From the NCBI RefSeq assembly GCF_025148285.1, contig NZ_CP102268.1, forward strand, positions 1,786,001 through 1,850,000: a DNA stretch of 64,000 bases, read 5' to 3'. The notes under the pieces are model-generated. The model was not told the DNA's origin. It saw only the letters and a program-made list of their open reading frames with translations, and ran no database searches. The stretch is from Marvinbryantia formatexigens DSM 14469 (GTDB taxonomy: Bacteria; Bacillota; Clostridia; Lachnospirales; Lachnospiraceae). Positions 7,119 to 15,707 of the stretch are shown piece by piece; the stretch's first letter is position 1; every line of letters begins with the position of its first letter. Made by a program: the position numbers and the translations under genes.

Positions 7119-10100
7119 TTATTTCTTTCTTCTTTTGAAGAACACCGCCGCTGCCAGAAGAACCAGCGCAGCAAGCACTGCTATCACATACGGAATGATC
7201 GCCGTGGTATCGCCGGTCTGCACCGGGGCGCTGCCGTTTGCTCCCGCCGCGAGCTCCGCCGCCGCTGCCTGCGAACCGCCATAGCCCGCATATTCCTGCT
7301 CGTAGGACTGCTGCAGTTCCTTCGCAGAAACATTTGAATAACCGCCTGCCGGAGCGGTGCTGAAATCGTTTACCACCTCGGCAATCGCGCTGCCGCCCGC
7401 TTTCAGAATAATCTGCTCGCCGACAAAATATTTGATATCATATTTCTGGCTGCTTTCGTTTCCGGTAAGCAGATTGCCGTTTGCATCCGTCTCCCCTACA
7501 TAATAGGTGCCCGCCGGAAGCCCGTCAAAATCGACCGTCATATAAATATCCGAATCTGTCAGTGTCACGGACTTCACGCCCGCTTCCGTAGACCGCTGCG
7601 TTTTTGCCGCATCGGTAAACAATGCAAAGTAGAAGGTTCCGTTCATTTTGATTGCTGTTCCCTTGTAGGAAACGCGCTTTGCCACACGGATTTTTCCGCG
7701 TGTTCTTCCTGTCTGCATAGTAACGCTCGGCGTAATCTTTCCGTTATCGCTGATTTTAATGGTCGTGGTGCCGACCGATTTTCCGATTACCGTGGAAAAG
7801 CTGCCCCGGTTGCCCGGCTCATAGCCCTCCGGCGTGCTCACCTCCACCAGCGTGTACTCCTCGCCGACGTTCAGCTTTCCTTCGCAGAGATAAGCGTTCC
7901 CCGTACTCGTCCACTCGTCGACCACATTGCCCGCCGAATCCAGAATCTGCAGCCTTGCGCCCGCAAGCATGTAGCGCAGGTCTTTGCCGCTTTCATCCTT
8001 TGCCACGCTGTCAAACGCTTTTCTGGAAATGGAAATCTTCGTCGTCACATTGCTGATTGCCGCGTTTGCCGTGCCGGTCTTTTCGCTTACTGTAAAGCTC
8101 ACCTGCGTATTCTTCGTGTAATGTCCGCCCGGATATTTTGTCTGGACAAGCGTATAAGTGCCTGGGTCGAGCTCCCCGGTGATTTTTGTCGCCCTGGAGC
8201 CGCTTGTAAAGCTCTTCACCGTTTTGCCGCTGCCGTCACGGATTTCCATCGTCGCTCCGGACAGATATTTGCCGGTATCCGACTGGAGCACTGCTCCCGC
8301 CTGCACCACCGTCACCCTGTTTTCCGTATAGGCAGTCTGCGTTTTGCCGGTGTTCTGCACCGTAAAGTCACGGCTCGCCAGAGAAATAATATATCCGCTG
8401 CGGCGCGTGGTCTGCTTCAGCGTGTAGGTTTTGCCCACCTCCAGCCTGCCGGTCAGCACCGCGCCATTTTTTCCGCTCCAGATGCTCTCTTTGCTTCCCT
8501 TCTCCGTTACGCTCATTTCCACACTGTTCTGCGGGAAATCCGTATAAGAACTTTCCTTTCCCGAAGAAGCATCTTTTGCGAGCACCTGCACCTGCACAGG
8601 CTGCGTCGCAAATTCTGCCGTGCCCGTATAAGCGCCCGGCGATGCTGCATCCGGTTTTGCCAGCTTTATCGCCGCCGGTGTCTCTGCCAGCGCCACATAA
8701 CCCGCCGGAACAGAAATCTCCGTCCACCGGTACTCCCCGGAGGTAAGCTGCCCGTCCAGACCGATGGGAAGTCCCTTTACCGTAACTTCCCCGTTCTGCA
8801 TCGTATACTCTTTGCTCCAGGTCTTTCCGCTCTGCGAAAAGGTCAGCCGGAAGGTACCGCCGTCCGGCAGCTTTCCTCCGCTTTTGTCCGTCAGCTTTGC
8901 TTTCACTGTCGTATATACATTCGTAATAACCACGTTCTGGTTATACAGGGTATTTCCCGTCGCCTGGCTTCCCTCCGCCGCATCCTCGCGGATTTCGATG
9001 GAGACCGGTCCGTTTTCTGTAATCTGGCTGCCGGTAACGGTGCCGTCTTTATTTGCGCCATTGGTCTGATAAACCGAGGTGTAATCCTGGTTAAGCTCCA
9101 GCGTCAGCGCATCTGCGCCATCCGCAAAATGATTTCCTCCGGCATCCACGGTGTAGGTTCCGGCGGCAAGCCCTTCCAGCTTCACCGTCATTCCGGCTTT
9201 CCCCGTAATGGTCAGCGTACCGTTTTCGATATTGTAAGAGTTTTTCGGCAGCGGAGCGCCGTTTCCGTCCAGCACCTGCACGCCGTCGAAGCTCTGATTG
9301 TTCATTCCGCGGACAGCCACCGCATACTGCGCATCTGCATTTGCGACATCACCGCTGTGCTGCAGACTGATGGTCAGCCAGTGCCCTGCATCCAGGGAGG
9401 TCAGCGTGGTCGGCATATTGTTGGTCTCCGTCTCGACCGGCACCGCCGTCTCACTCTCTGTTTCGCTTTCCGTGCCGGATTCGCTCTCTATATCAGTCTG
9501 CGCTTCTGTCTCCGGTTCGCTTTCTGTTACGGTCTGCGCTTCTGTTTCCGCTTCGTTCTCTGTTCCGTTCTGCACTTCCGTTCCCGGCTCGCTCTCCGTG
9601 TCAGTCTGCATCTCTGTCTCCGGCTCCTGTCCCGTCGCCGCAAAGACAAAGTCGGAAAAGCCATCCGTTTTGAATTTCACGGATGTTACGCCGTCCTGCG
9701 CCGGGGTATACGCTGCTTTCGTCTCCAGCAAAGCCGCCTTCCATCCGTCTATCCCGTCTGTACCTCCAGCGGCAAGTTCTTTCTCCGTCATGCTCCGGAT
9801 GTGGAAAAGCGTAAGCCGCTCCTTCTGGAAATCTGTGCCGGAAAACAGCGGATTTTCAAACGTAACCGTCACCTCCAGCTCTTCCGGAAGCAGACCGGAC
9901 GCATCCTCAAACTCCTGCAGACTGATTTTCTTTCCCTTTGCTGTTGCAAAGTGGATATCATAAATCTGATATGCCCCGAAATAACTGTCCTGTGATATCT
10001 TCTCCACCAGAGCAATATCTTTTTTGTAAGCATCCCCGTCAGCCTTCACGGGCTGTACTTCAAGAACGGCATTCTTAGGCAGCGTGATGCTCTCCGGCAC

Positions 10101-10574
10101 CTTCACCGTAACAGAAATACCGCCTTTTTTCCATGTATATTCGTCCTTTGTTTCCGCCTCTTTTTCCGTCTGTTTCTCCGTCGTTTTTTCTGTCGGCGCT
10201 TCGGTCAGCTTTTCCGTCGGTGCCTCGGTTTGCTTCTCTGCAGGTGCTTCCGTTGACGCCTCAGTTGGCTTTTCCACCGGTGCTTCTGTCATCGTCGCCT
10301 CGGTCGGCTTTTCTGATGGCGCTTCCGTGGGCGCCTCGGTCGGCTTTTCCGCTGGCGCTTCCGTGGGGGCTTCGGTTGGCTTTTCTGACGGTGCTTCCGT
10401 CACCGGCGCCTCGGTCGGCTTTTCTGCCGGTGCTTCGGCCGGCGTCTCTGCCTGTGCCTCCACAGCCTGTTCCATCTGTACCTCCTGCACATTCTCCGCC
10501 AGAGCTATATGATTCGAAAACAGCATTGCCGCTCCCAAAAGCATCGCAGCTCCTTTTCTTCCCCATTTTTTCAT
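7119..10574 (-). CDS. Wall-anchored Cna-B-type repeat surface protein
   Basis: The protein has 1151 residues from the ATG at 10574, preceded by GGATGGAAG; an upstream in-frame ATG lacks a site. A signal peptide (residues 1-27, cleaved after LALA-like ALA) leads into a Thr/Glu/Ala/Pro repeat stalk (about 40-130), then a globular region, then a second Glu/Thr/Ser-rich linker (about 320-390). Several beta-sandwich domains of Cna-B/SpaA type follow, recognisable by repeated LxVGxxYTLxE and GTYTLVQ endings. The C-terminus has a PVQTGD sorting motif, a hydrophobic segment and KRRKK, so a sortase probably anchors it to peptidoglycan. Such proteins are adhesins or pilin-like. The ligand is unknown. 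Confidence 0.87.
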   Translation of the reverse strand: MKKWGRKGAAMLLGAAMLFSNHIALAENVQEVQMEQAVEAQAETPAEAPAEKPTEAPVTEAPSEKPTEAPTEAPAEKPTEAPTEAPSEKPTEATMTEAPVEKPTEASTEAPAEKQTEAPTEKLTEAPTEKTTEKQTEKEAETKDEYTWKKGGISVTVKVPESITLPKNAVLEVQPVKADGDAYKKDIALVEKISQDSYFGAYQIYDIHFATAKGKKISLQEFEDASGLLPEELEVTVTFENPLFSGTDFQKERLTLFHIRSMTEKELAAGGTDGIDGWKAALLETKAAYTPAQDGVTSVKFKTDGFSDFVFAATGQEPETEMQTDTESEPGTEVQNGTENEAETEAQTVTESEPETEAQTDIESESGTESETESETAVPVETETNNMPTTLTSLDAGHWLTISLQHSGDVANADAQYAVAVRGMNNQSFDGVQVLDGNGAPLPKNSYNIENGTLTITGKAGMTVKLEGLAAGTYTVDAGGNHFADGADALTLELNQDYTSVYQTNGANKDGTVTGSQITENGPVSIEIREDAAEGSQATGNTLYNQNVVITNVYTTVKAKLTDKSGGKLPDGGTFRLTFSQSGKTWSKEYTMQNGEVTVKGLPIGLDGQLTSGEYRWTEISVPAGYVALAETPAAIKLAKPDAASPGAYTGTAEFATQPVQVQVLAKDASSGKESSYTDFPQNSVEMSVTEKGSKESIWSGKNGAVLTGRLEVGKTYTLKQTTRRSGYIISLASRDFTVQNTGKTQTAYTENRVTVVQAGAVLQSDTGKYLSGATMEIRDGSGKTVKSFTSGSRATKITGELDPGTYTLVQTKYPGGHYTKNTQVSFTVSEKTGTANAAISNVTTKISISRKAFDSVAKDESGKDLRYMLAGARLQILDSAGNVVDEWTSTGNAYLCEGKLNVGEEYTLVEVSTPEGYEPGNRGSFSTVIGKSVGTTTIKISDNGKITPSVTMQTGRTRGKIRVAKRVSYKGTAIKMNGTFYFALFTDAAKTQRSTEAGVKSVTLTDSDIYMTVDFDGLPAGTYYVGETDANGNLLTGNESSQKYDIKYFVGEQIILKAGGSAIAEVVNDFSTAPAGGYSNVSAKELQQSYEQEYAGYGGSQAAAAELAAGANGSAPVQTGDTTAIIPYVIAVLAALVLLAAAVFFKRRKK
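10165..10455 (-). repeat. Repeats encoding the TEAPxEKPTEAP stalk
   Basis: Within the surface protein gene, imperfect 12- to 36-bp units encode TEAPTEAPAEKPTEAP-like peptides many times over. Copies differ at synonymous sites, so the array is old rather than freshly expanded. It forms an extended stalk and is a likely site of length variation between strains. Confidence 0.8.
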
Positions 10575-10821
10575 AATAATCTTCCATCCTCCGTTCCGGA
10601 TTCTCCCATCATTTATAATACCATTTCTGACAGGCTGATGCGGTTCCTGTCCTTTCCGCACCACTGACAGCATACAGATATCGTCTCTATTTTTTCTCTA
10701 AAAATCACGCAGCGCTCTGCATCCGTCTTATTGATTTCCAGTATAGCACAGTTCTTTCTTTTTTAAAACTTCATAAAATATAAATAAGGCTAAATTTTTT
10801 CTTAAAATGTCATCATGCCTA

Positions 10822-10858
10822 TTGTTTTCTCCACAAAAACGTGCCATAATGGGCACGT
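10822..10858 (+). promoter_or_regulatory. Promoter with palindromic operator over the -10
   Basis: TTGTTT (10822-10827) and CATAAT (10845-10850) are 17 bases apart. The -10 lies inside an inverted repeat, ACGTGCC (10839-10845) and GGCACGT (10852-10858), around a 6-base centre. A repressor bound there would block polymerase. The rest of 10575-10897 holds no gene, only the AT-rich promoter area of the surface protein. Confidence 0.6.
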
Positions 10859-10897
10859 AAATGAGGGTTATGTTTTAATAAAAACGGGGAGATTTCT

Positions 10898-11584
10898 ATG
10901 ACATTAAAATCCGGAAAAAAACTGTGGAACAAGTACCGGCATTTTGTACCGGTTATTCTTTACCTGCTTTTTTATCTTGCTGTATTTGCTTACGTGGAAA
11001 ACAGACCGGTGCACAATATGCATATGCTGGTTTCAAAATGGGACCGTCTGATTCCGTTTTGTGAATATTTTATTGTGCCGTATTTCATGTGGTTCGGCTA
11101 TGTAGCTGCCGCGGTGCTCTATTTCGCTTTTGTCGAAAAAGACCGCAGCCAGTACTGGGCGCTGATTACAAACCTCGGTATCGGGATGACGCTGTTTCTG
11201 ATAATTTCTCTTGTATATCCGAACGGTCACACGCTCCGTCCTACATACCTGCGCCGCGATAATATTTTCATGGATATGGTGCGTTTCCTGTGGACAATCG
11301 ACACGCCCACCAATGTGCTGCCAAGCATTCACGTGTTTAACTCTGTGGCGGTTCATATTGCTGTTGCCGGATGTCCTGCGCTGAGAGAAAAGCATCCGCA
11401 GATAGTGCGCGGCTCGCTGCTTCTCTGTATTTCCATTGTAGCGGCGACCATGTTCCTCAAACAGCACACTGTTATTGATGTGATTTCGGCACTTGGACTG
11501 AATATCGTATGTTACTATTTTATTTACCAGCCTTCCCTCTCCCGCAGAGAGGTTTCCGACCACGTCAGAGGACGGCTCCAGTAA
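10898..11584 (+). CDS. PAP2-family membrane phosphatase
   Basis: This 228-residue integral membrane protein has about six hydrophobic segments. PAP2 motifs appear in order: TLRPTYLRR (near 115-123), PSIHVFNS (near 142-149) and LKQHTVIDV (near 188-196), supplying the usual catalytic histidines and the final Asp. Family members hydrolyse or transfer phosphate on lipids such as phosphatidate, undecaprenyl pyrophosphate or inositol lipids; the exact substrate is not evident. Start: ATG behind GGGGAG. It is a single-gene unit with its own promoter, an operator-like palindrome and a strong terminator. Confidence 0.82.
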   Translation: MTLKSGKKLWNKYRHFVPVILYLLFYLAVFAYVENRPVHNMHMLVSKWDRLIPFCEYFIVPYFMWFGYVAAAVLYFAFVEKDRSQYWALITNLGIGMTLFLIISLVYPNGHTLRPTYLRRDNIFMDMVRFLWTIDTPTNVLPSIHVFNSVAVHIAVAGCPALREKHPQIVRGSLLLCISIVAATMFLKQHTVIDVISALGLNIVCYYFIYQPSLSRREVSDHVRGRLQ

Positions 11585-11656
11585 AAGCCGCCCCTCAGAG
11601 TGTCCGGGAACAGAAGGTTTTCTCAGAACGTGTGCCGCCAGGCGTATCATAAATAA

Positions 11657-11686
11657 GGCTCCGGAATTTCTCCCGGAGCCCTTTTT
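11657..11686 (+). terminator. Rho-independent terminator after the PAP2 gene
   Basis: GGCTCCGG (11657-11664) pairs perfectly with CCGGAGCC (11673-11680), followed by CTTTTTG. It may also stop transcripts of fba arriving from the other side, though the T-run there is weaker (TTATTT). Confidence 0.85.
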
Positions 11687-11780
11687 GTTTCTGTCTGTAT
11701 TTCTGTTTTTGTACTTCTGCACAGTCCGACATTCGTCTGCAGCCGCCAGACATCATCACTGTGTCCGATTCTGTCTTTCT

Positions 11781-12749
11781 TTAAGCCTTTCCTGCACTTC
11801 CAAGTACGTACTGAATCTTGTGAGCAACCATATCCTTTACAGCCTGACGTGCCGGTTTCAGATACTGACGCGGGTCGAAGTGATCCGGATGCTCTGCAAA
11901 GTATTTGCGGATATTTCCTGTCATAGCAAGACGGATATCGGAATCGATGTTAATCTTGCAGACAGCCAGCTCTGCTGCGTGACGAAGCTCTTCTTCCGGA
12001 ATACCAATCGCATCCGGCATATTTCCGCCGTACTGATTTACCATCTTCACGAATTCCTGCGGAACGGAAGAAGAACCATGAAGTACAATCGGGAAGCCCG
12101 GAAGACGCTTGATGCACTCTTCCAGAACGTCAAAACGCAGTGGAGGCGGAACAAGAACACCATCCGCGTTGCGTGTGCACTGGGAAGCTTTGAATTTGTA
12201 TGCGCCGTGGCTTGTACCAATAGCGATTGCCAGAGAGTCGCAGCCTGTCTTATCAACAAACTCTTCAACCTCTTCCGGACGTGTATAGCTCTCGTGTCCT
12301 GCCTCTACGCAAACCTCATCCTCTACGCCTGCCAGAGTACCAAGCTCTGCCTCAACTACTACGCCGTGCGCATGAGCGTACTCAACAACCTGCTTTGTGA
12401 GTGCGATGTTATCTTCAAAAGATTTGGAGGATGCGTCAATCATAACAGAAGTAAATCCGCCGTCGATACAGCTCTTGCAAAGCTCAAAGGTATCGCCGTG
12501 ATCCAGATGCAGTGCAATCGGAATCTGCGGGTTTTCCTGAACCGCTGCTTCTACCAGCTTTACCAGATAGGTATGGTTCGCATATGCGCGTGCGCCTTTG
12601 GATACCTGAAGGATAACCGGGCTGTTCAGTTCGCCTGCTGCTTCCGTAATACCCTGCACGATTTCCATGTTGTTTACGTTGAAAGCGCCGATAGCGTAGC
12701 CGCCATTGTATGCTTTCGCAAACATTTCCTTAGTTGTAACTAATCCCAT
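11781..12749 (-). CDS. fba: Class II fructose-bisphosphate aldolase
   Basis: This 322-residue cytoplasmic zinc enzyme of glycolysis and gluconeogenesis splits fructose 1,6-bisphosphate into dihydroxyacetone phosphate and glyceraldehyde 3-phosphate. The motifs LHLDHGD (80-86), GTSHGAYK and LHGSSS carry the zinc- and phosphate-binding residues of class IIA/B aldolases. Start: ATG at 12749 behind AAGGAGATGGACGAA; a longer reading to 12824 has no site. It is monocistronic with its own promoter (12813-12841). It is a housekeeping gene with no oddities, and its product would receive triose and hexose phosphates released by the glycosidase loci of this window. Confidence 0.96.
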   Translation of the reverse strand: MGLVTTKEMFAKAYNGGYAIGAFNVNNMEIVQGITEAAGELNSPVILQVSKGARAYANHTYLVKLVEAAVQENPQIPIALHLDHGDTFELCKSCIDGGFTSVMIDASSKSFEDNIALTKQVVEYAHAHGVVVEAELGTLAGVEDEVCVEAGHESYTRPEEVEEFVDKTGCDSLAIAIGTSHGAYKFKASQCTRNADGVLVPPPLRFDVLEECIKRLPGFPIVLHGSSSVPQEFVKMVNQYGGNMPDAIGIPEEELRHAAELAVCKINIDSDIRLAMTGNIRKYFAEHPDHFDPRQYLKPARQAVKDMVAHKIQYVLGSAGKA

Positions 12750-12812
12750 TTCGTCCATCTCCTTTTTTCTTTTTGAAACCATTGCGATTCCATAAATCCA
12801 TAGGTCGAGTAT

Positions 12813-12841
12813 AGTATACCACAAACCTTTTTTTTCAGCAA
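12813..12841 (-). promoter_or_regulatory. Promoter of fba
   Basis: On the minus strand TTGCTG (12836-12841) and TATACT (12813-12818) are separated by 17 bases, placing the start near 12806 and a leader of about 57 nt. Confidence 0.7.
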
Positions 12842-12860
12842 TAAATAATTCGCTTTCAAT

Positions 12861-13232
12861 CTATACTTCTTTGCATAGTTGCGCCAGACGGATTGCCTTA
12901 AACAGACTGACCCTCCGTTCATCCTCTGACTCCCATATCTCTGCATGATAGATATTTTTCTTATTGCCAACAGGATACGGACACGTTTCTACGCTCCTGC
13001 AAGTCCCTGCTCCTATTTTTACTGCTGTATGATAATCGTTTCTCCTCCCGAAACGTTTTCGAAACGTTTCTACTATTTCCTGCTCTGTTCTTTCTCCGTC
13101 TCTGTCCACAGAAACGCCTTTTTCATCCATGAATAAAGCTGCCGTAGGCTTTCCGGATATAAATCCATCCGGGTCAGAGATTCTGACAGCACGATACAGC
13201 ATTTCTGTATTTTCAATTTTCTCCGGATTCAT
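12861..13232 (-). CDS. Hypothetical protein, second gene of a two-gene module
   Basis: The 123 residues start at the ATG at 13232, behind GTGGAG. An upstream ATG at 13253 lacks a site. The start overlaps the preceding gene by 20 bases, so the two are probably co-translated. The protein is soluble with no signal peptide. Visible blocks are LYRAVRISDPDG, SGKPTAALFMDEKGVSVDRDG and a C-terminal AIRLAQLCK, with several His, Arg and Asp residues that could be catalytic. I do not recognise a named domain. The arrangement (two small overlapping genes, own promoter, flanked by terminators) resembles a toxin-antitoxin or small-effector pair, but this is inference only. Confidence 0.6.
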   Translation of the reverse strand: MNPEKIENTEMLYRAVRISDPDGFISGKPTAALFMDEKGVSVDRDGERTEQEIVETFRKRFGRRNDYHTAVKIGAGTCRSVETCPYPVGNKKNIYHAEIWESEDERRVSLFKAIRLAQLCKEV

Positions 13233-13713
13233 AAAAACACTCCACACTTTCATTTATTCGCTGACTGACATTCTCTGTAAATATCTGCACCTGCGCCAGA
13301 GAAAAATCACCGCCAGGAATATACACTTTTTCTGTCTTTCTTTCTCCCACTTCAAAAGCAAGCAGACTTTTGTCCTCCTTTTCATATTGCATCAACAGAC
13401 TGTTGCGCCCCGTCGGCGCTATCTGCGGCTGTTTTACAAGCGCTCCGATAATCGATTCAAAAAAATGAATAGCGGTATCAGAAAAAGCACTGCCTCCCGT
13501 CCCATTCCAGTTATTCTCTAATCGTGTCATTTTCTTTATTTTGTTAAGATTTTCTTCCTTCAGCATATCTATCACCTTATGAGGGTACTTGCCTGCCGCC
13601 CTTTTTTTCTGTTTCTGATTAAAATAATGTGTATATGATGATGCAATAAAATCATATTTTATTGTATTTGTGTTCTTCATTGGAATATACAAAACATCTT
13701 CCAGAATCCACAT
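13213..13713 (-). CDS. Hypothetical NWNGxG-motif protein, first gene of the module
   Basis: The soluble 166-residue protein has a notable LENNWNGTGGSAFS segment (about residues 65-78). It is followed by PQIAPTGRNSLLMQYEK and LLAFEVGERKTEKVYIPGG, a pattern I have seen in uncharacterised proteins of Firmicutes paired with a small downstream partner. The N-terminus has a Lys-rich helical stretch (KQKKRAAGKYPHKVIDMLKEE). Start: ATG at 13713 with AAAGGA 14 bases upstream, not ideal. It is transcribed from a consensus promoter at 13767-13795. The function is unknown. A role as antitoxin or immunity partner is one possibility. Confidence 0.6.
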   Translation of the reverse strand: MWILEDVLYIPMKNTNTIKYDFIASSYTHYFNQKQKKRAAGKYPHKVIDMLKEENLNKIKKMTRLENNWNGTGGSAFSDTAIHFFESIIGALVKQPQIAPTGRNSLLMQYEKEDKSLLAFEVGERKTEKVYIPGGDFSLAQVQIFTENVSQRINESVECFYESGEN

Positions 13714-13766
13714 CGTTTTTAAATAATCCTTTCATTTCAATTTTATCATTTTTTATTTATATTTGT

Positions 13767-13795
13767 ATCTTATCATATGAAAATCCATTTGTCAA
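13767..13795 (-). promoter_or_regulatory. Promoter of the NWNG two-gene module
   Basis: On the minus strand TTGACA (13790-13795), 17 bases, TAAGAT (13767-13772). It lies just after the pepF terminator, so the module is an independent transcription unit. Confidence 0.7.
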
Positions 13796-13808
13796 GGCAT
13801 TATCAGCC

Positions 13809-13838
13809 AAAAAAGGAAACCGCTTTTAAACGGTTTCC
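13809..13838 (-). terminator. Terminator of the oligoendopeptidase gene
   Basis: On the minus strand GGAAACCG (complement of 13831-13838) pairs with CGGTTTCC (complement of 13815-13822) around an 8-base loop, followed by six T's (complement of 13809-13814). Confidence 0.8.
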
Positions 13839-13883
13839 AGTATCTTTTTCTGCCATATTTTCTAAAATTGTTTCTATCAGACA

Positions 13884-15686
13884 TCAGTTATCCAGCTCCC
13901 CGGTAAGCTGACAGATCTCGTCTATCATCGCCCCGATAGTATCTATGGTATTGATAAACGGTTCGCTGGTGGTGATATCAACGCCCGCCATCCGGGCAAG
14001 GTCCGCCGGGGATTTGGTGCTGCCCGCCGCAAGCACGCGCTTCCAGTCGTCGACCGCGGTCTGTCCTTCTTCTTCGATACGCCTGCATACCTGGGTCGCG
14101 ATGGTCAGACCGGCGCTGTAGGTGTAGGAATAGAGTCCCATGTAGTAATGCGGCTGGCGCATCCAGGTCAGCTCCGCGCCGTCACAGATTTCCACGGCAT
14201 CGCCCCAGAATTTTTCCAGCGTCTCCCGCATAATGCGGTTCAGAGTCTCCGCCTGCACGCTCCCGCCCGCGTCAATCAGCCGGTAAACCTCCCGCTGATA
14301 GACCGCCTCCAGAAAATGCGTAACAAAATTGTGGTAATACGTCTTGCCGACCATGCAGCCGAGCACCCAGCGGCGGAAACGCTTGTCCGGATTTGTTTTC
14401 AGCAGATAATGCGCCATCAGAAGCTCGTTCATGGTTGACGGAGCCTCCACAAAGTAAGTAGAAACATCCACGCCGTACACCGACTGCGCCTCATTGCACG
14501 CCTTAAAGTGTCCGGCATGTCCCAGCTCATGCGCCAGCGTAAATACATCCGCCATCTGATTGTGCCAGCTAAGAAGAATAAAGGAGTGCGAACCGTACGG
14601 GCTTGAGCAGAAGCCTCCCGTGGATTTTCCCTGGTTCTGCGCAAAATCCACCCAGCGCTCACGATAGGCGGTCCGTATCATTTCCACGTAATCCTCTCCG
14701 AGAACCGCCAGACCTTTTTCAATATAGTTCTTTGATTCCTCAATCGTAACGGACGGCACATACGACGGGTCGATGCCCAGCTTTAAATCCGCCGACGTCA
14801 TCCGCTCCAGACCATACGCCTTCTGCAGAAGCTTTGCATATTTGCGCATATGCGGCGCCAGCCTTTCCATAATAAGGTCAAGCTGGCGGTCGTACATTTC
14901 GCGGCTGACCTCCTGCTGAAACAGCAGACTGTCGATTACCGAATCAAAGCCGCGCAGCTTCGCCATAATCTTTTCCGACTGCACCTGCGTCTGGTACGCC
15001 GCAGCCGTCACATTTTCATACTGGCGGATTTTCTCTGAAAAAGCCCGGAATGCTGTCCGCCGCACTTCCGTGCGCGGCTCATATTCATAAGAATCCTCAA
15101 ACAGCGAATAGCCGAGCGGAAATTCTTCCCCTTCTGCCTCGAAAGAATCAAACTTCATATCAGCGAGCTTCGCCATATCATAAATCTGGTAAGGCGCGTT
15201 AAACACCGGAGAAAGCGCCGCCAGCACCCGCTCCGTCTCCGGCGTAAGCTGATGCTTCTTTTTGCGCAGCAGTTCACGAAGATAGCTGCCATTCCCCTCT
15301 TCCAGTGCCGCCGCCTCCTTTAGGACAGTCTCGTCCTGCATAAGGATTTCACTTTCAATAAAACTGATACGGCTGAATACCTCCGAGAGCAGCATCCCGA
15401 TTCTCTCATTGCGCTCCTGGTTTTTCACATCATAATAGTCAACCGAAACCGCCAGCTCGCCGTAACTGCCAAGCAGTCCCGCTTTTTCATAAAGCTCCTG
15501 CGCTTCCGTCAGACAATCGCTGATTGCCTGCGGCGTGACAAGCTTTCCTTTATAAGTCTCCTCCAGATGGCGTCCGAGCTCCTCCAGCCGCTTTGCGTCC
15601 GCCTCCAGCGCTTCCTCCGTATCGTAAATCACCGAAAGATCCCACGTCAGCTCCTCCGGAACGTCCTTTCTCATCACAAGTCCCAT
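13884..15686 (-). CDS. pepF: Oligoendopeptidase F (M3 family)
   Basis: This 600-residue cytoplasmic zinc peptidase degrades oligopeptides after uptake. The active-site motif HELGH lies at 386-390 in the context FTLAHELGHAGH, and the downstream EAPST region supplies the third zinc ligand. Length and the N-terminal WDLSVIYD match the M3B/PepF family. Start: ATG at 15686 behind AAAGGGG; it has no signal peptide. A strong terminator follows. A second, divergent M3 peptidase lies at 52363-54045, and the two share only family-level motifs, so they are not a recent duplication. Confidence 0.93.
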   Translation of the reverse strand: MGLVMRKDVPEELTWDLSVIYDTEEALEADAKRLEELGRHLEETYKGKLVTPQAISDCLTEAQELYEKAGLLGSYGELAVSVDYYDVKNQERNERIGMLLSEVFSRISFIESEILMQDETVLKEAAALEEGNGSYLRELLRKKKHQLTPETERVLAALSPVFNAPYQIYDMAKLADMKFDSFEAEGEEFPLGYSLFEDSYEYEPRTEVRRTAFRAFSEKIRQYENVTAAAYQTQVQSEKIMAKLRGFDSVIDSLLFQQEVSREMYDRQLDLIMERLAPHMRKYAKLLQKAYGLERMTSADLKLGIDPSYVPSVTIEESKNYIEKGLAVLGEDYVEMIRTAYRERWVDFAQNQGKSTGGFCSSPYGSHSFILLSWHNQMADVFTLAHELGHAGHFKACNEAQSVYGVDVSTYFVEAPSTMNELLMAHYLLKTNPDKRFRRWVLGCMVGKTYYHNFVTHFLEAVYQREVYRLIDAGGSVQAETLNRIMRETLEKFWGDAVEICDGAELTWMRQPHYYMGLYSYTYSAGLTIATQVCRRIEEEGQTAVDDWKRVLAAGSTKSPADLARMAGVDITTSEPFINTIDTIGAMIDEICQLTGELDN

Positions 15687-15707
15687 CTATAAACACCCCT
15701 TTCAGAA

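Noticed and set aside
8121-9995. Long open frame opposite the surface-protein gene
   Set aside because: It is an antisense shadow of a repetitive gene, has no ribosome binding site and encodes a Cys/Arg/His-rich nonsense composition.
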